A stretch of 64,000 nt of DNA from Ruminococcaceae bacterium UBA3215 (GCA_002363155.1 DEWH01000025.1:53195-117194), one strand, 5' to 3'. Shown: positions 1 through 8,508, numbered from the stretch's first letter. A program made the numbers and translations. The notes: generated by a model from the letters alone, not told the origin.

Positions 1-1179
1 CTGGTTGCCGTAGGAGGAATAGCCGGCTGCGGCTGTGGTGGTTATCTTTCTGGGCGGGAGCTTGCCCTTTATGGTCTTGTCAACGGGCAGAAGCGGGTCA
101 GACGCGCCGGTAACACGCATCGCCTGGTAAACGTAGGAACGTCCGGAAAGCGGATCGCGGATAGCACCGCCGAGACATGTGGCGGCACCGCCGAAAGGCT
201 CGATCTCGGTTGGGTGGTTGTGAGTCTCGTTCTTGAACATCAGCAGCCAGTCCTCGTCCCTGCCGTCAACATCTACCTTGATCTTTACGGAGCAGGCGTT
301 GATCTCCTCACTCTCGTCAAGGTGCTTCAGTATGCCGTCGGCTTTGAGCTTCTTTGCCGCAAGCGTTGCGATATCCATAAGGCATATCGGTTTGCCTTCC
401 CTTCCGAGAGCCTTGCGGTCAAGCTTGTACTCTGCATAGGTCTCGGCTGCGTAGGGAGCCTTGATATCGGCATAGTCTATGATCGTGCCGAACGTGGTAT
501 GGCGGCAGTGATCCGACCAGTAGGTATCTATCATACGGATCTCGGTAATGGTAGGATCGCGCTTTTCTGTTTTGAAATAATCCTGACAGAACTTGATATC
601 GTCGTTGTCCATTGCAAGACCGTAGTTCTTTACAAAATCAGCAAGTCCGTCCTTGTCGAGACCGAGAAATCCGTCAAGGGTCGCCACTTCTGTGGGAACA
701 TCGTACTTTATTTTGAGCGTCTCATACTCTTCATAGCCGCACTCACGCGCTTCAACTGCGTTGATGAGATAGTGCTTGATGCGTGCGAACTCGTCATCGG
801 AGATACTGCCCTTGAGCAGATATATCTTCGCATACTTCACCTCGGGTCTGTCGCCCTTGCAGAGCATCTGAATGCACTGCGCGGCGCTGTCCGCTCTCTG
901 GTCGAACTGACCGGGCAGGAACTCGACAGCGAACATTCTTTCGTCTGCCGCAGGCTCGGGGAGCTTGTCCAGCACGTTATCTACCGGAGGCTCGGAAAAG
1001 ACTACCGGGATCGAACGGTCAAGATCCTCGCGGGAGATATCCTCGACATCATAGCGGTTGATAATGCGCACTCCGGTTATCCCGTCGATGCGCAGAGACG
1101 TTCTGAGATCGGAGAGGAGCTGATCCCCCTCGACTGCATAACGGGGCTTTTTTTCGACATAGATACGATAAACTGCCAT
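1..1179 (-). CDS. purL: Phosphoribosylformylglycinamidine synthase, N-terminal part (runs off the window)
   Basis: The visible 393 codons are the start of the large single-chain FGAM synthase, which turns FGAR plus glutamine and ATP into FGAM in purine synthesis. The motif SDHCRHTTFG lies near residue 221 and ETHNHPTEIEPFGGAA near residue 317; both are hallmarks of the ATP-binding synthetase domain. The start ATG is preceded by GAAGGAAGGA and a consensus promoter. The C-terminal synthetase and glutaminase domains would lie beyond the left edge, so I cannot tell whether the gene is intact. Confidence 0.95.
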   Translation of the reverse strand, partial: MAVYRIYVEKKPRYAVEGDQLLSDLRTSLRIDGITGVRIINRYDVEDISREDLDRSIPVVFSEPPVDNVLDKLPEPAADERMFAVEFLPGQFDQRADSAAQCIQMLCKGDRPEVKYAKIYLLKGSISDDEFARIKHYLINAVEARECGYEEYETLKIKYDVPTEVATLDGFLGLDKDGLADFVKNYGLAMDNDDIKFCQDYFKTEKRDPTITEIRMIDTYWSDHCRHTTFGTIIDYADIKAPYAAETYAEYKLDRKALGREGKPICLMDIATLAAKKLKADGILKHLDESEEINACSVKIKVDVDGRDEDWLLMFKNETHNHPTEIEPFGGAATCLGGAIRDPLSGRSYVYQAMRVTGASDPLLPVDKTIKGKLPPRKITTTAAAGYSSYGNQ

Positions 1180-1217
1180 TTTGGTGTTTCCTTCCTTCAT
1201 AAGAAAAGTTATGATTT

Positions 1218-1246
1218 ATTATAGCATTTTTAAAGTAGTTAGTCAA
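1218..1246 (-). promoter_or_regulatory. Sigma-A promoter of purL
   Basis: On the minus strand TTGACT and TATAAT are separated by 17 bp, 39 bp upstream of the purL start codon. No purine riboswitch is visible in this short leader. Confidence 0.7.
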
Positions 1247-1374
1247 GAGAGCGGGAGCAATGCCCGAAAAAATATTTGCCGAAAATCTTCCGGGAGGGTT
1301 TGTATTTTTGTGACTGAAAATTTTTCTCTTTACCGCGCTGATTTGTCAATAACTCCAAAACATTCTTTTTTCAC

Positions 1375-1403
1375 TTTACAATCGCACGGAATTGTGGTAT
1401 CAT
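1375..1403 (+). promoter_or_regulatory. Sigma-A promoter of the amino-acid binding lipoprotein
   Basis: TTTACA and TATCAT are spaced by 17 bp, about 55 bp before the start codon. Confidence 0.6.
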
Positions 1404-1457
1404 ACACATACAAAATTATAACATCTACACGCAGACAAAGAAAGAAGGACTATTGAA

Positions 1458-2312
1458 ATGAAAACAAGCATTGTTAAAAGAATACTCGCCGGATTCTCGG
1501 CTGCGGCTGTACTTATGGTATGCGCAGGCTGCGGTTCCGGAAGTACGGCACAGACTGCCGCAGGAACGCAGGCGCAGGCTTCCGCTGCCGCTGCCGACGA
1601 ATCGCTTCAGAAGGTACTTGACGCAAAGAAGCTGGTTCTCGGACTTGACGCAAGCTTCCCTCCCATGGGCTTCACAGATGAGTCAAACGAGATTGTGGGC
1701 TTCGATATCGATGTAGCGCAGGAAGTATGCACAAGACTCGGAATAGAGCTTGTCAAGCAGCCTATCAACTGGGATACAAAGGAAGAGGATCTTAAAGTCG
1801 GCAAGATCGACTGCATCTGGAACGGTATGTCCATCAACCCCGCAAGAGCAGAGGTAATGAACCTTTCCGAGCCGTATATGAAGAACGAAATGATCTTCGT
1901 AGTACCCGGAAACAGCGATGTAAAGACAATGGACGATCTCAAGGGCAAGACGGTGGGTGTACAGACAGGTTCCTCCGCACAGGAGATTCTTGAAGCTTCC
2001 GATCTCTACTCCTCGATCACCGTTACACCTCTTGAAGACAACATCACTCTTCTCAACCAGATGGAACTCGGCTTCTCCGATGCCGTATTCCTTGATTCCG
2101 TAGTTGCAAACTACCTCATCACTTCAAACAGCAAGGATTATGTGGTACTTCCCGGCAACCTTGAAGCGGAAGAGTACGCTGTCGGTTTCAGAAAGGAAGA
2201 CCAGGCGCTCAGAGATAAGGTACAGGAAACTCTCAGTGCCATGAAGGCTGACGGAAAGCTCGGCGAGATCTCCACCAAGTGGTTCGGCAGCGACGTTACA
2301 ACAGTAAAATGA
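1458..2312 (+). CDS. Polar amino-acid ABC transporter substrate-binding lipoprotein
   Basis: This 284-residue protein belongs to the SBP family 3 (bacterial extracellular solute-binding proteins for amino acids). A lipoprotein signal ends in VCAGCG, with Cys25 as the lipidated residue, followed by a Ser/Ala/Gln-rich linker. The mature part starts KLVLGLDASFPPMGF and has GFDIDVAQEV and LKGKTVGVQTGSSA, typical of cystine, glutamine or arginine binders. It should deliver ligand to the permease and ATPase encoded just downstream. A strong terminator separates it from those genes. The exact amino acid cannot be read from sequence. Confidence 0.93.
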   Translation: MKTSIVKRILAGFSAAAVLMVCAGCGSGSTAQTAAGTQAQASAAAADESLQKVLDAKKLVLGLDASFPPMGFTDESNEIVGFDIDVAQEVCTRLGIELVKQPINWDTKEEDLKVGKIDCIWNGMSINPARAEVMNLSEPYMKNEMIFVVPGNSDVKTMDDLKGKTVGVQTGSSAQEILEASDLYSSITVTPLEDNITLLNQMELGFSDAVFLDSVVANYLITSNSKDYVVLPGNLEAEEYAVGFRKEDQALRDKVQETLSAMKADGKLGEISTKWFGSDVTTVK

Positions 2313-2340
2313 TCTTACTGTGATCTGATACAGAACACCA

Positions 2341-2379
2341 CCCGTTTCCCGCAAAATTTCGGGAAGCGGGTCTTTTTTT
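2341..2379 (+). terminator. Intrinsic terminator between binding protein and permease
   Basis: An 11-bp stem (arms 2341-2351 and 2360-2370, one G-T wobble) is followed by an uninterrupted run of T. Confidence 0.9.
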
Positions 2380-2389
2380 GAGATTTTAC

Positions 2390-2419
2390 TTGCAATTATA
2401 CGGCAACTTATGATATAAT
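2390..2419 (+). promoter_or_regulatory. Sigma-A promoter of the permease-ATPase pair
   Basis: TTGCAA and TATAAT with an 18-bp spacer begin 11 bp after the terminator T-run. The permease and ATPase can therefore be transcribed independently of the binding protein. Confidence 0.7.
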
Positions 2420-2503
2420 GATAGATAGCGTTGCCGGAATGCTTTATCACGGTTTCACGATGATACATTACCGAATCACCCGGCAGCAGAAAAGGCGGTT
2501 ATT

Positions 2504-3259
2504 ATGACTGGTGAACAGATATCGACATTGTTCGGTCTGATGCTGGAATACACCGTTCCCACAATGAAGATATTCGGTTACACGCTGCTGTATTCGATAC
2601 CGCTGGGAATGATCGTTGCCCTGCTGAAGATGTGCAGATTCAAGCCCGTTTCGTGGATAACGAACGTTTACATACTGATAATGCGCGGAACTCCGCTGCT
2701 TCTTCAGCTAATTGTAGCGCAGTACTCAGTCCCGTATATCGTAAAGAGCGATATCTGCCCGGAGTTTCTGCGGAATCTGTTGGGCGGAGTGGATATCCGG
2801 AGCGAGAACTATACGTTCAATATGATGCTGATAGCTTTCGTGCTGAACTACGCGGCATACTTTGCGGAGATATTCCGCGGAGGTATAGAGAGTATCCCGA
2901 AAGGACAGTATGAAGCTGCCGGAGTCCTCGGATTCAACAAGATACAGACTTTCTTTAGGATAATCCTCCCGCAGGTAGTCGAAAGGGTGCTCCCCGCAAG
3001 CTCAAACGAAATAATCACGCTTGTAAAGGACACCTCGCTTGCCTCCGCTATACCGTATATGGAGATCATGTACATAGCCAAAAAGCAGGTGCCTACATAC
3101 GCGTCGCTGATGCCGCTGTTCATGGCAGGTCTGTTCTACTTTGTATTTGCAGGCGTACTGACGCTGCTGCTGTCGCTGATAGAAAAGTGCTTTTCACATA
3201 CATGGAGAAGAAATGTTAAAAATATAGCAAAGGGGATATTCCGCCGTGGCAATACTTGA
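2504..3259 (+). CDS. Polar amino-acid ABC transporter permease
   Basis: A 251-residue HisM/GlnP-type inner-membrane permease. It has several hydrophobic segments, the family's N-terminal YTLLYSIPLG and RGTPLLLQL motifs, and the cytoplasmic EAA loop EAAGVLGFNKIQTFFRIILP that contacts the ATPase. The start is preceded by AAAGGCGG. Its last codons overlap the ATPase start by 14 bp, indicating translational coupling. Confidence 0.93.
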   Translation: MTGEQISTLFGLMLEYTVPTMKIFGYTLLYSIPLGMIVALLKMCRFKPVSWITNVYILIMRGTPLLLQLIVAQYSVPYIVKSDICPEFLRNLLGGVDIRSENYTFNMMLIAFVLNYAAYFAEIFRGGIESIPKGQYEAAGVLGFNKIQTFFRIILPQVVERVLPASSNEIITLVKDTSLASAIPYMEIMYIAKKQVPTYASLMPLFMAGLFYFVFAGVLTLLLSLIEKCFSHTWRRNVKNIAKGIFRRGNT

Positions 3260-4007
3260 AGTCAGAAACCTGTCCAAAAGCTTTGACAAGCTGACCGTTC
3301 TGAAAGATATCAGCTTCAATGTCGATAAGGGCGAAGTCGTTGCGGTGATAGGTCCCTCCGGAAGCGGCAAGTCCACAATGCTGCGCTGCGTAAACCAGCT
3401 TGAAAAGGCAAGCGGCGGAACCATTAAAGTCTGCGGGATCGATATGATAAGGTACAGCGAAAAGGGCAAGATGATATATGCAGACTCAAAAACTCTGCGC
3501 GAGATAAGGCTCAAGACCGGGCTTGTATTCCAGAACTTCAACCTCTTCCCTCACATGACGGTACTGCGCAACATCACGGAGGCACCTGCCGTTGTGCTTA
3601 AACAGAACAGGCACCTTGCCGAAGAAAAGGCAATGGAGCTGCTGACAAAAATGGGACTTGAATCAAAGGCGCACTCCTACCCCTCCGAGCTTTCCGGCGG
3701 TCAGCAGCAGCGTGTCTCGATCGCAAGAGCCCTTGCCCTTGAACCGGAGATGCTGTTCTTTGACGAGCCTACCTCCGCGCTCGATCCGGAGCTTACCGGC
3801 GAGATACTCAAGGTCATCAAACAGCTTGCGGCAGACGGAATGACAATGGTGATAGTCACTCACGAAATGTCGTTCGCACGCGATGTGGCTGACAAGGTCA
3901 TATTTATGGAGGGCGGCTATATCGTTGAGGAGAACACGCCGGAAGAGATCTTCGGCACGAACGCTTCCGACAGAGTTAAGCAGTTTTTGCAGAGATTCAA
4001 CAGCTGA
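3246..4007 (+). CDS. Polar amino-acid ABC transporter ATP-binding protein
   Basis: A 253-residue GlnQ-type ATPase that powers the transporter encoded by the two preceding genes. Walker A is GPSGSGKST, the signature is LSGGQQQR, Walker B is MLFFDEPTSALD, and the switch histidine is in VIVTHE. The start is GTG and lies inside the end of the permease gene. A degenerate copy of the window's 3' repeat module begins right after the stop codon. Confidence 0.95.
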   Translation: MAILEVRNLSKSFDKLTVLKDISFNVDKGEVVAVIGPSGSGKSTMLRCVNQLEKASGGTIKVCGIDMIRYSEKGKMIYADSKTLREIRLKTGLVFQNFNLFPHMTVLRNITEAPAVVLKQNRHLAEEKAMELLTKMGLESKAHSYPSELSGGQQQRVSIARALALEPEMLFFDEPTSALDPELTGEILKVIKQLAADGMTMVIVTHEMSFARDVADKVIFMEGGYIVEENTPEEIFGTNASDRVKQFLQRFNS

Positions 4008-4009
4008 GT

Positions 4010-4115
4010 GATACCGCGCCTGCGCGCTTGTCCTGCGCGGACGGCGCCAGCCTGCGCGGCTGGATCGCGCAAGGGCAAAGCCCTTGACCCAAATGACCGT
4101 AACACGGATCTTAAA
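4010..4115 (+). repeat. 3' repeat module, copy A (degenerate)
   Basis: The stretch begins directly after the ATPase stop codon. It contains GTCCTGCGCGGAC, then paired CAGCCTGCGCGGCTG and AGGGCAAAGCCCT stems, then CCGTAACACGG. The order matches the other copies, but the middle palindrome differs. Confidence 0.7.
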
Positions 4116-4144
4116 AAATCTGATGACAGATTTATAGTAAGCAA

Positions 4145-4176
4145 AAAGCTCCGCAGTATGAATGCTGCGGAGCTTT
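4145..4176. terminator. Bidirectional terminator between the ATPase and the symporter
   Basis: A perfect 12-bp stem with an 8-nt loop (arms 4145-4156 and 4165-4176) lies between convergent genes, 3 bp from the symporter stop codon. Confidence 0.85.
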
Positions 4177-4178
4177 AG

Positions 4179-5576
4179 TTATATTTCAGTTACAAACGGC
4201 GTAACAAGTATGATTATCATAAATATCGGACAGATGAACTTTATCATAACACGGTACATGCCCCGTGCAGAGAATTTCTTTTCGCCTTGAAGCACTTCCT
4301 CTTCGATATAAGTTGTCTTGACAACATATCCGATCAGTATGCAGGTAAGGAATGCAAGTATCGGCATCATCACCGAGTTTGTGATAAAGTCGAAGAAATC
4401 AAGGAACTGCATACCGAACAGCTTAACTTCCGACCAGTCGCTGTAACCCAGCACAGAAAGCATTCCGAGCAAGAGCGTTATCGCGATGACCACAAGGCAG
4501 CTCTTTACTCTGCTGAGCCTGAACTTATCCATTACAGCCGAAACGACTGTCTCCATAAGCGAGATCGAAGATGTCAGCGCCGCAAGTGCAACAAGCAGGA
4601 AGAATGCCGCTCCGATAAAGTCACCGGCAGGCATGGACTGAAATACCTTCGGCAGTGTTATGAACATAAGCCCGGGACCGCCGTTGAGTGCGCTCTTGTC
4701 CCCGCCGGAAAATGCAAATACCGAAGGAACTATGATAAGTCCGGCAATCAGAGCAATTCCCGTATCGAAAAGCTCGATGTGCCTTACCGAGCTTTCGAGA
4801 GAATCCTCCTTGCGCATATACGAGCCGTATGTGATAAGTATTCCCATTGCTATCGACATCGAATAGAAAAGCTGGCTTGACGCTGCCGCAATAGTCTTGA
4901 ACAGCATCTCCGGAGTAACGACAGAGAAATCCGGAAGCAGATAGTATGCCGCTCCTTCAAGCGCTCCGTCAAGTGTCATCGTGTATATTTCGATACCGAT
5001 TATTAGAAGCACCAGCGCAGGCATAAGCACCTTGCTTACCTTCTCTATGCCATTCTGGACTCCGAGAAGAATAACCACAGCATTAAGCGCAACATATATA
5101 ACGAAGAATATCGTTGTGTCTGAGGAATTCCCGGTAAAACTGCTGAAGAACGTTGTTTCCGCGCCTGTTTCGGTAATTACCGTTTCCGCAGTTTCCGCTC
5201 CGTTTCCGGTAATGAACATGGTCATATACTTGAGCACCCAGCCGCCGATATCGCAGTAATAAGATAGTATTATCGCGGGGATTATCGACGCCGCCCAGCC
5301 CATAAATGCCCACTTTGAGCTGACCTGCTTGTAAGCGCCGAGAGCACTCTTGCCGGTGCGCCTTCCTATCGCGATCTCCGTCAGCATAAGCGTAAAGCCG
5401 AATGTTACCGCAAGAATAATATAAACAAGCAGAAAGAAGCCGCCGCCGTATTTCGCCGCAAGATACGGGAATCTCCAGATATTGCCGAGTCCTACCGCCG
5501 AGCCTGCCACAGCAAGAATAAAACCGAGCTTGCTGCCGAACTTAACAATGCGTTCCCGCTTCTTTTCTATTTCCAT
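4179..5576 (-). CDS. Neurotransmitter:sodium symporter (NSS) family transporter
   Basis: A 465-residue LeuT-fold symporter using sodium to take up an amino acid or related amine. The TM1 signature GSAVGLGNIWRFPYLAAKYGGG is clear, and about eleven hydrophobic segments follow, as usual in bacterial NSS proteins. The start is preceded by AGGAGGTCAT. The leader contains a strong hairpin touching this ribosome binding site. The substrate cannot be assigned. Confidence 0.94.
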   Translation of the reverse strand: MEIEKKRERIVKFGSKLGFILAVAGSAVGLGNIWRFPYLAAKYGGGFFLLVYIILAVTFGFTLMLTEIAIGRRTGKSALGAYKQVSSKWAFMGWAASIIPAIILSYYCDIGGWVLKYMTMFITGNGAETAETVITETGAETTFFSSFTGNSSDTTIFFVIYVALNAVVILLGVQNGIEKVSKVLMPALVLLIIGIEIYTMTLDGALEGAAYYLLPDFSVVTPEMLFKTIAAASSQLFYSMSIAMGILITYGSYMRKEDSLESSVRHIELFDTGIALIAGLIIVPSVFAFSGGDKSALNGGPGLMFITLPKVFQSMPAGDFIGAAFFLLVALAALTSSISLMETVVSAVMDKFRLSRVKSCLVVIAITLLLGMLSVLGYSDWSEVKLFGMQFLDFFDFITNSVMMPILAFLTCILIGYVVKTTYIEEEVLQGEKKFSARGMYRVMIKFICPIFMIIILVTPFVTEI

Positions 5577-5590
5577 TATGACCTCCTGCA

Positions 5591-5617
5591 GGTCTGACGA
5601 TCTCAGATCTTCAGACC
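5591..5617 (-). promoter_or_regulatory. Leader hairpin next to the symporter ribosome binding site
   Basis: Arms GGTCTGA (5591-5597) and TCAGACC (5611-5617) pair outside an inner GATC-TCA-GATC stem. The hairpin lies a few bases upstream of AGGAGG of the symporter gene, so it could influence translation. No known riboswitch is recognised. Confidence 0.45.
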
Positions 5618-5658
5618 TCTCCTCTCCGTATATATATTCCTCAAAGGTATTAGTAAAT

Positions 5659-5687
5659 ATTATATACTATATTCCGGGAAATGTCAA
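5659..5687 (-). promoter_or_regulatory. Sigma-A promoter of the NSS symporter
   Basis: On the minus strand TTGACA and TATAAT are spaced by 17 bp, about 80 bp before the start codon. Confidence 0.75.
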
Positions 5688-5715
5688 CATTTGGACACAT
5701 AAAAAGATTATTTCC

Positions 5716-5749
5716 GGACATTTTCAGCTGTAAACCGCTGAAAATGTCC
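5716..5749. repeat. Perfect 13-bp inverted repeat upstream of the symporter promoter
   Basis: GGACATTTTCAGC at 5716-5728 is perfectly complementary to 5737-5749, with an 8-nt loop. It lacks a T-run on either strand and sits about 29 bp upstream of the symporter -35 box. It may be an operator or a remnant; the function is unknown. Confidence 0.5.
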
Positions 5750-5830
5750 GAGACCGGACGGAATAAGAGGGTAATGAAATAAAGTGAAGATCTGAATTAC
5801 AGGATCAGTATAATACACAAACTTAGACCC

Positions 5831-6035
5831 GTGACAGTATGGTTCTACTTCCGAAATCGTAAAAAAGCCGCGATATTTTATGCCGCGAAAGCCTATTTAC
5901 AGTGAGTTTGCGTGTGGTAGGCTGACCGTGCTGCCGGACTACCGCGCGCATCGAGGCTTGCTGTCAATAGGATCGTGGAATAAATTATCGCCCATAAATC
6001 TCATTACGACTTTGGGAGTAGAACGTGACAGTATG
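5831..6035. mobile_element. MITE-like insertion with 11-bp target-site duplication
   Basis: GTGACAGTATG occurs at 5831-5841 and again at 6025-6035. Between them lies a 183-bp segment (5842-6024) whose ends are inverted repeats matching at 18 of 21 positions, starting GTTCTACT. This is the structure of a non-autonomous transposon. It has no convincing gene. An 11-bp duplication with about 20-bp ends resembles IS4/IS231-type elements, but that family assignment is inference. It lies just upstream of the luxE-like promoter and accounts for much of the 527-bp gap between genes. Confidence 0.75.
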
Positions 6036-6041
6036 CCGGGA

Positions 6042-6070
6042 TTGACGGGAATGAAGATATATGATATAAT
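6042..6070 (+). promoter_or_regulatory. Sigma-A promoter of the luxE-luxC pair
   Basis: TTGACG and TATAAT are spaced by 17 bp. The -35 box begins only 6 bp after the right target duplication of the MITE. Confidence 0.75.
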
Positions 6071-6103
6071 CGGTTCAGATACTAATGAAAGGCAGGCGAT
6101 ACA

Positions 6104-7234
6104 ATGGATCCGAGAACAGCTCTTTTTTCATATCCGGACCCCTATGACGTGAAAGGCACAGACAGGCTTTTTGTCCGTGCAATGAGGGACTGCTGTGTCT
6201 ATCATTACCGGCATTGCCCCGAATACCGGAAGATACTCGATTCCGCCGGATTCGATCCTTACGGGATAAAATCACCCTCCGACATCACAAGGCTTCCGTT
6301 CCTGCCGACGGTTTTTCTGAAAAAGCACCGTATCTACTCCATGCCGCAGTACCGTATGCCGATAAAAGCGACTTCTTCCGGCACAGGCGGCGTTTACAGC
6401 AGGATAGGTTTCGATACGCAGGGGCTTTACTGCGGACTGAGAATGGTGCTGAAAGTATTCGGACTGCGCGGCATCGTCTCACCGCAGCCCTGCAATTACG
6501 TTATTCTCGGCTACAAACCGCATAAGAGCAACCACACAGTTATTGCCAAGACAGCCTACGGCTATACCCTGCTCACACCGGCGTTAAGCCGCACATTCGC
6601 GCTGAAATATACTGACGGAACATACAAGCCGGATCTCGAAGGGACAGCCGCCGCTGTGGTGCGCAATTCCCGCTCTCACTTCCCTACCCGGTTCATCGGA
6701 TTTCCGGCATACACATGGTTCATGCTCCGGCTTATGGACGAGCGCGGAATGAATGTAAGGCTTCCTGCCGGCTCGAAGATAATGCTGGGCGGAGGCTGGA
6801 AACAGTTCTACAAGGAGCAGGTCAACAAATCCGACATGTACGCACTCGCGAAAAAGGTGCTGGATATTGACGAGGAAAACATCATCGAAAGCTACGGTGC
6901 CGCAGAACACCCCATACTTTACTGCGACTGCAAAAACCACCATTTCCATATCCCGGTGTACAGCCGCGTCATCATACGGGACGTGAATACGCTGGAACCG
7001 CTGGGATACGGAAAGACCGGGCTTGTGAACCTTATCACCCCTATGGTTTACGGCACGCCCATACAAAGCATCGTCACCGACGATCTCGGCATTCTTCACA
7101 GATCGGAGGAATGCGGCTGCGGCATCAGCTCACCCTATCTTGAGATAATCGGGCGCGCGGGATTCACCGATGTAAAGACCTGTGCTGCCGGAGCCGAGGA
7201 GATACTGAAAACGGCGGGAGGTGACGCACAGTGA
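6104..7234 (+). CDS. LuxE-type acyl-protein synthetase
   Basis: A 376-residue member of the LuxE acyl-protein synthetase family (ANL-like adenylating enzymes). LuxE activates a fatty acid with ATP, holds it as a thioester and passes it to LuxC for reduction to an aldehyde. Visible signs are the N-terminal CPEYRKILDSAGFDP region, SSGTGG in the nucleotide loop near residue 100, ESYGAAEHP, and a C-terminal Cys360 in DVKTCAAGAEEIL, at the place of the LuxE acyl-accepting cysteine. It overlaps the next gene by 4 bp. No luxA, luxB or luxD is nearby, so a role other than light emission is expected. Confidence 0.85.
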   Translation: MDPRTALFSYPDPYDVKGTDRLFVRAMRDCCVYHYRHCPEYRKILDSAGFDPYGIKSPSDITRLPFLPTVFLKKHRIYSMPQYRMPIKATSSGTGGVYSRIGFDTQGLYCGLRMVLKVFGLRGIVSPQPCNYVILGYKPHKSNHTVIAKTAYGYTLLTPALSRTFALKYTDGTYKPDLEGTAAAVVRNSRSHFPTRFIGFPAYTWFMLRLMDERGMNVRLPAGSKIMLGGGWKQFYKEQVNKSDMYALAKKVLDIDEENIIESYGAAEHPILYCDCKNHHFHIPVYSRVIIRDVNTLEPLGYGKTGLVNLITPMVYGTPIQSIVTDDLGILHRSEECGCGISSPYLEIIGRAGFTDVKTCAAGAEEILKTAGGDAQ

Positions 7235-8508
7235 TACTTTTCGGAGGAAAGATATACCCGACTGACAGGCAGAGCGAGCTGCTCGGAATACTCGAAAAGC
7301 GCATCAACCGCACTCTCGCTTTCGGAAACCTTGACCGGGAGACAGTGATATCCGCGCTCGACGATCTTGCGGTACGCATCGCGCTCGGCAGGTATGACAA
7401 GCTTATCGCCGGATTTGCGCCGGACGATGTGACGCGGTACAAGAATGCAGCGATAACGGCAATGAAGCGCGAGAACCTTGAAACAAGGCTTGCCGTGGAG
7501 CTTCCGGACAATATCATGGCAGGACGTACAGGCAGTCTGATACACTCCGTCCGTCCTCTCGGCACGATCATGCACATCGCCGCAGGAAACGCGGACGGAC
7601 TTCCCGCCCTCAGCGTTCTCGAAGGGCTTGTAACCGGCAATGTGAATATACTGAAGCTGCCTTCCGCCGACAACGGGATAACGATAAAGATACTTACCGA
7701 GCTGATTGAGACGGCGCCGGAGATCGCGGACTACATCTACGTTTTCGACACACCCTCTGCCGATGTGGACGCTATGCGAAAAATGGCGGATATCTCCGAC
7801 GGGATAGTTGTGTGGGGCGGTGAAACTGCCGTCCGGGCAGTACGGGCTCTCGCCCCCGCCGGCGCAAAGCTTATCGAATGGGGTCACCGCCTCGGATTTG
7901 CATATATATCCGGTTACGAGAATGAGAATGCGGAGCTTACGGCACTTGCAAAACATATAGCCGAGACCGGTCAGATGCTGTGCAGTTCATGCCAGACGAT
8001 CTATCTTGACACTTACGATACAGATACACTCGATATGTTCGCTGAAAAATTCCTGCCCGTGCTGGAAAGAGCCGCCGACGCATACCTGCACACAGATATA
8101 GGAGCTTCGGCACAGCTGTCGGTGAACAGGTACTGTGAACGGCTGGAATCAGCAGCCGGATTTTCCCGCCGAAAAGACCGGCATACGCTGTACGGAAAGA
8201 ACTGCTCGATAACGGTATGCCGCGGAAGTACGCTTGAACTGTCGGGAATGTACGCAAACGTGCTTGTGAAACGGCTTCCGGAAAAGCATATCCTCCCTGT
8301 GCTACGTCGGACAAAGGGAACTCTCCAGACCGCCGGGCTTATCTGCTCGCCGGAAAAACGGGACAGACTTACGGAAATGCTTATCCGCTCCGGGGTCAAC
8401 CGTGTTATGCGCGCAGGCGATATGTCGGCGTCTTTCACAGGCGAAGCGCATGACGGAGAGTACCCGCTGAGGCGCTATATAAGGAATACAGACACCGAAA
8501 TTTTGTAA
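7231..8508 (+). CDS. LuxC-type acyl-CoA/acyl-protein reductase
   Basis: A 425-residue member of the LuxC fatty-acyl reductase family, related to aldehyde dehydrogenases. It reduces an enzyme-bound acyl group with NADPH to a fatty aldehyde. The motif GQMLCSSCQ puts the probable catalytic cysteine at Cys251 or Cys254, and PLGTIMHIAAGNADGLPALS is the typical nucleotide-binding stretch. The GTG start overlaps the stop of the LuxE-like gene (GTGA), implying coupled synthesis of partner proteins. The fate of the aldehyde is unknown. Confidence 0.87.
   Translation: MILFGGKIYPTDRQSELLGILEKRINRTLAFGNLDRETVISALDDLAVRIALGRYDKLIAGFAPDDVTRYKNAAITAMKRENLETRLAVELPDNIMAGRTGSLIHSVRPLGTIMHIAAGNADGLPALSVLEGLVTGNVNILKLPSADNGITIKILTELIETAPEIADYIYVFDTPSADVDAMRKMADISDGIVVWGGETAVRAVRALAPAGAKLIEWGHRLGFAYISGYENENAELTALAKHIAETGQMLCSSCQTIYLDTYDTDTLDMFAEKFLPVLERAADAYLHTDIGASAQLSVNRYCERLESAAGFSRRKDRHTLYGKNCSITVCRGSTLELSGMYANVLVKRLPEKHILPVLRRTKGTLQTAGLICSPEKRDRLTEMLIRSGVNRVMRAGDMSASFTGEAHDGEYPLRRYIRNTDTEIL

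Noticed and set aside
5880..6152. A 90-codon frame beginning inside the MITE and ending inside the luxE-like gene
   Set aside because: It has no ribosome binding site, crosses the target duplication and the luxE promoter, and resembles nothing.
6104..8508. A bioluminescence operon
   Set aside because: Only luxE-like and luxC-like genes exist; no luciferase, LuxD or regulator is in the window.
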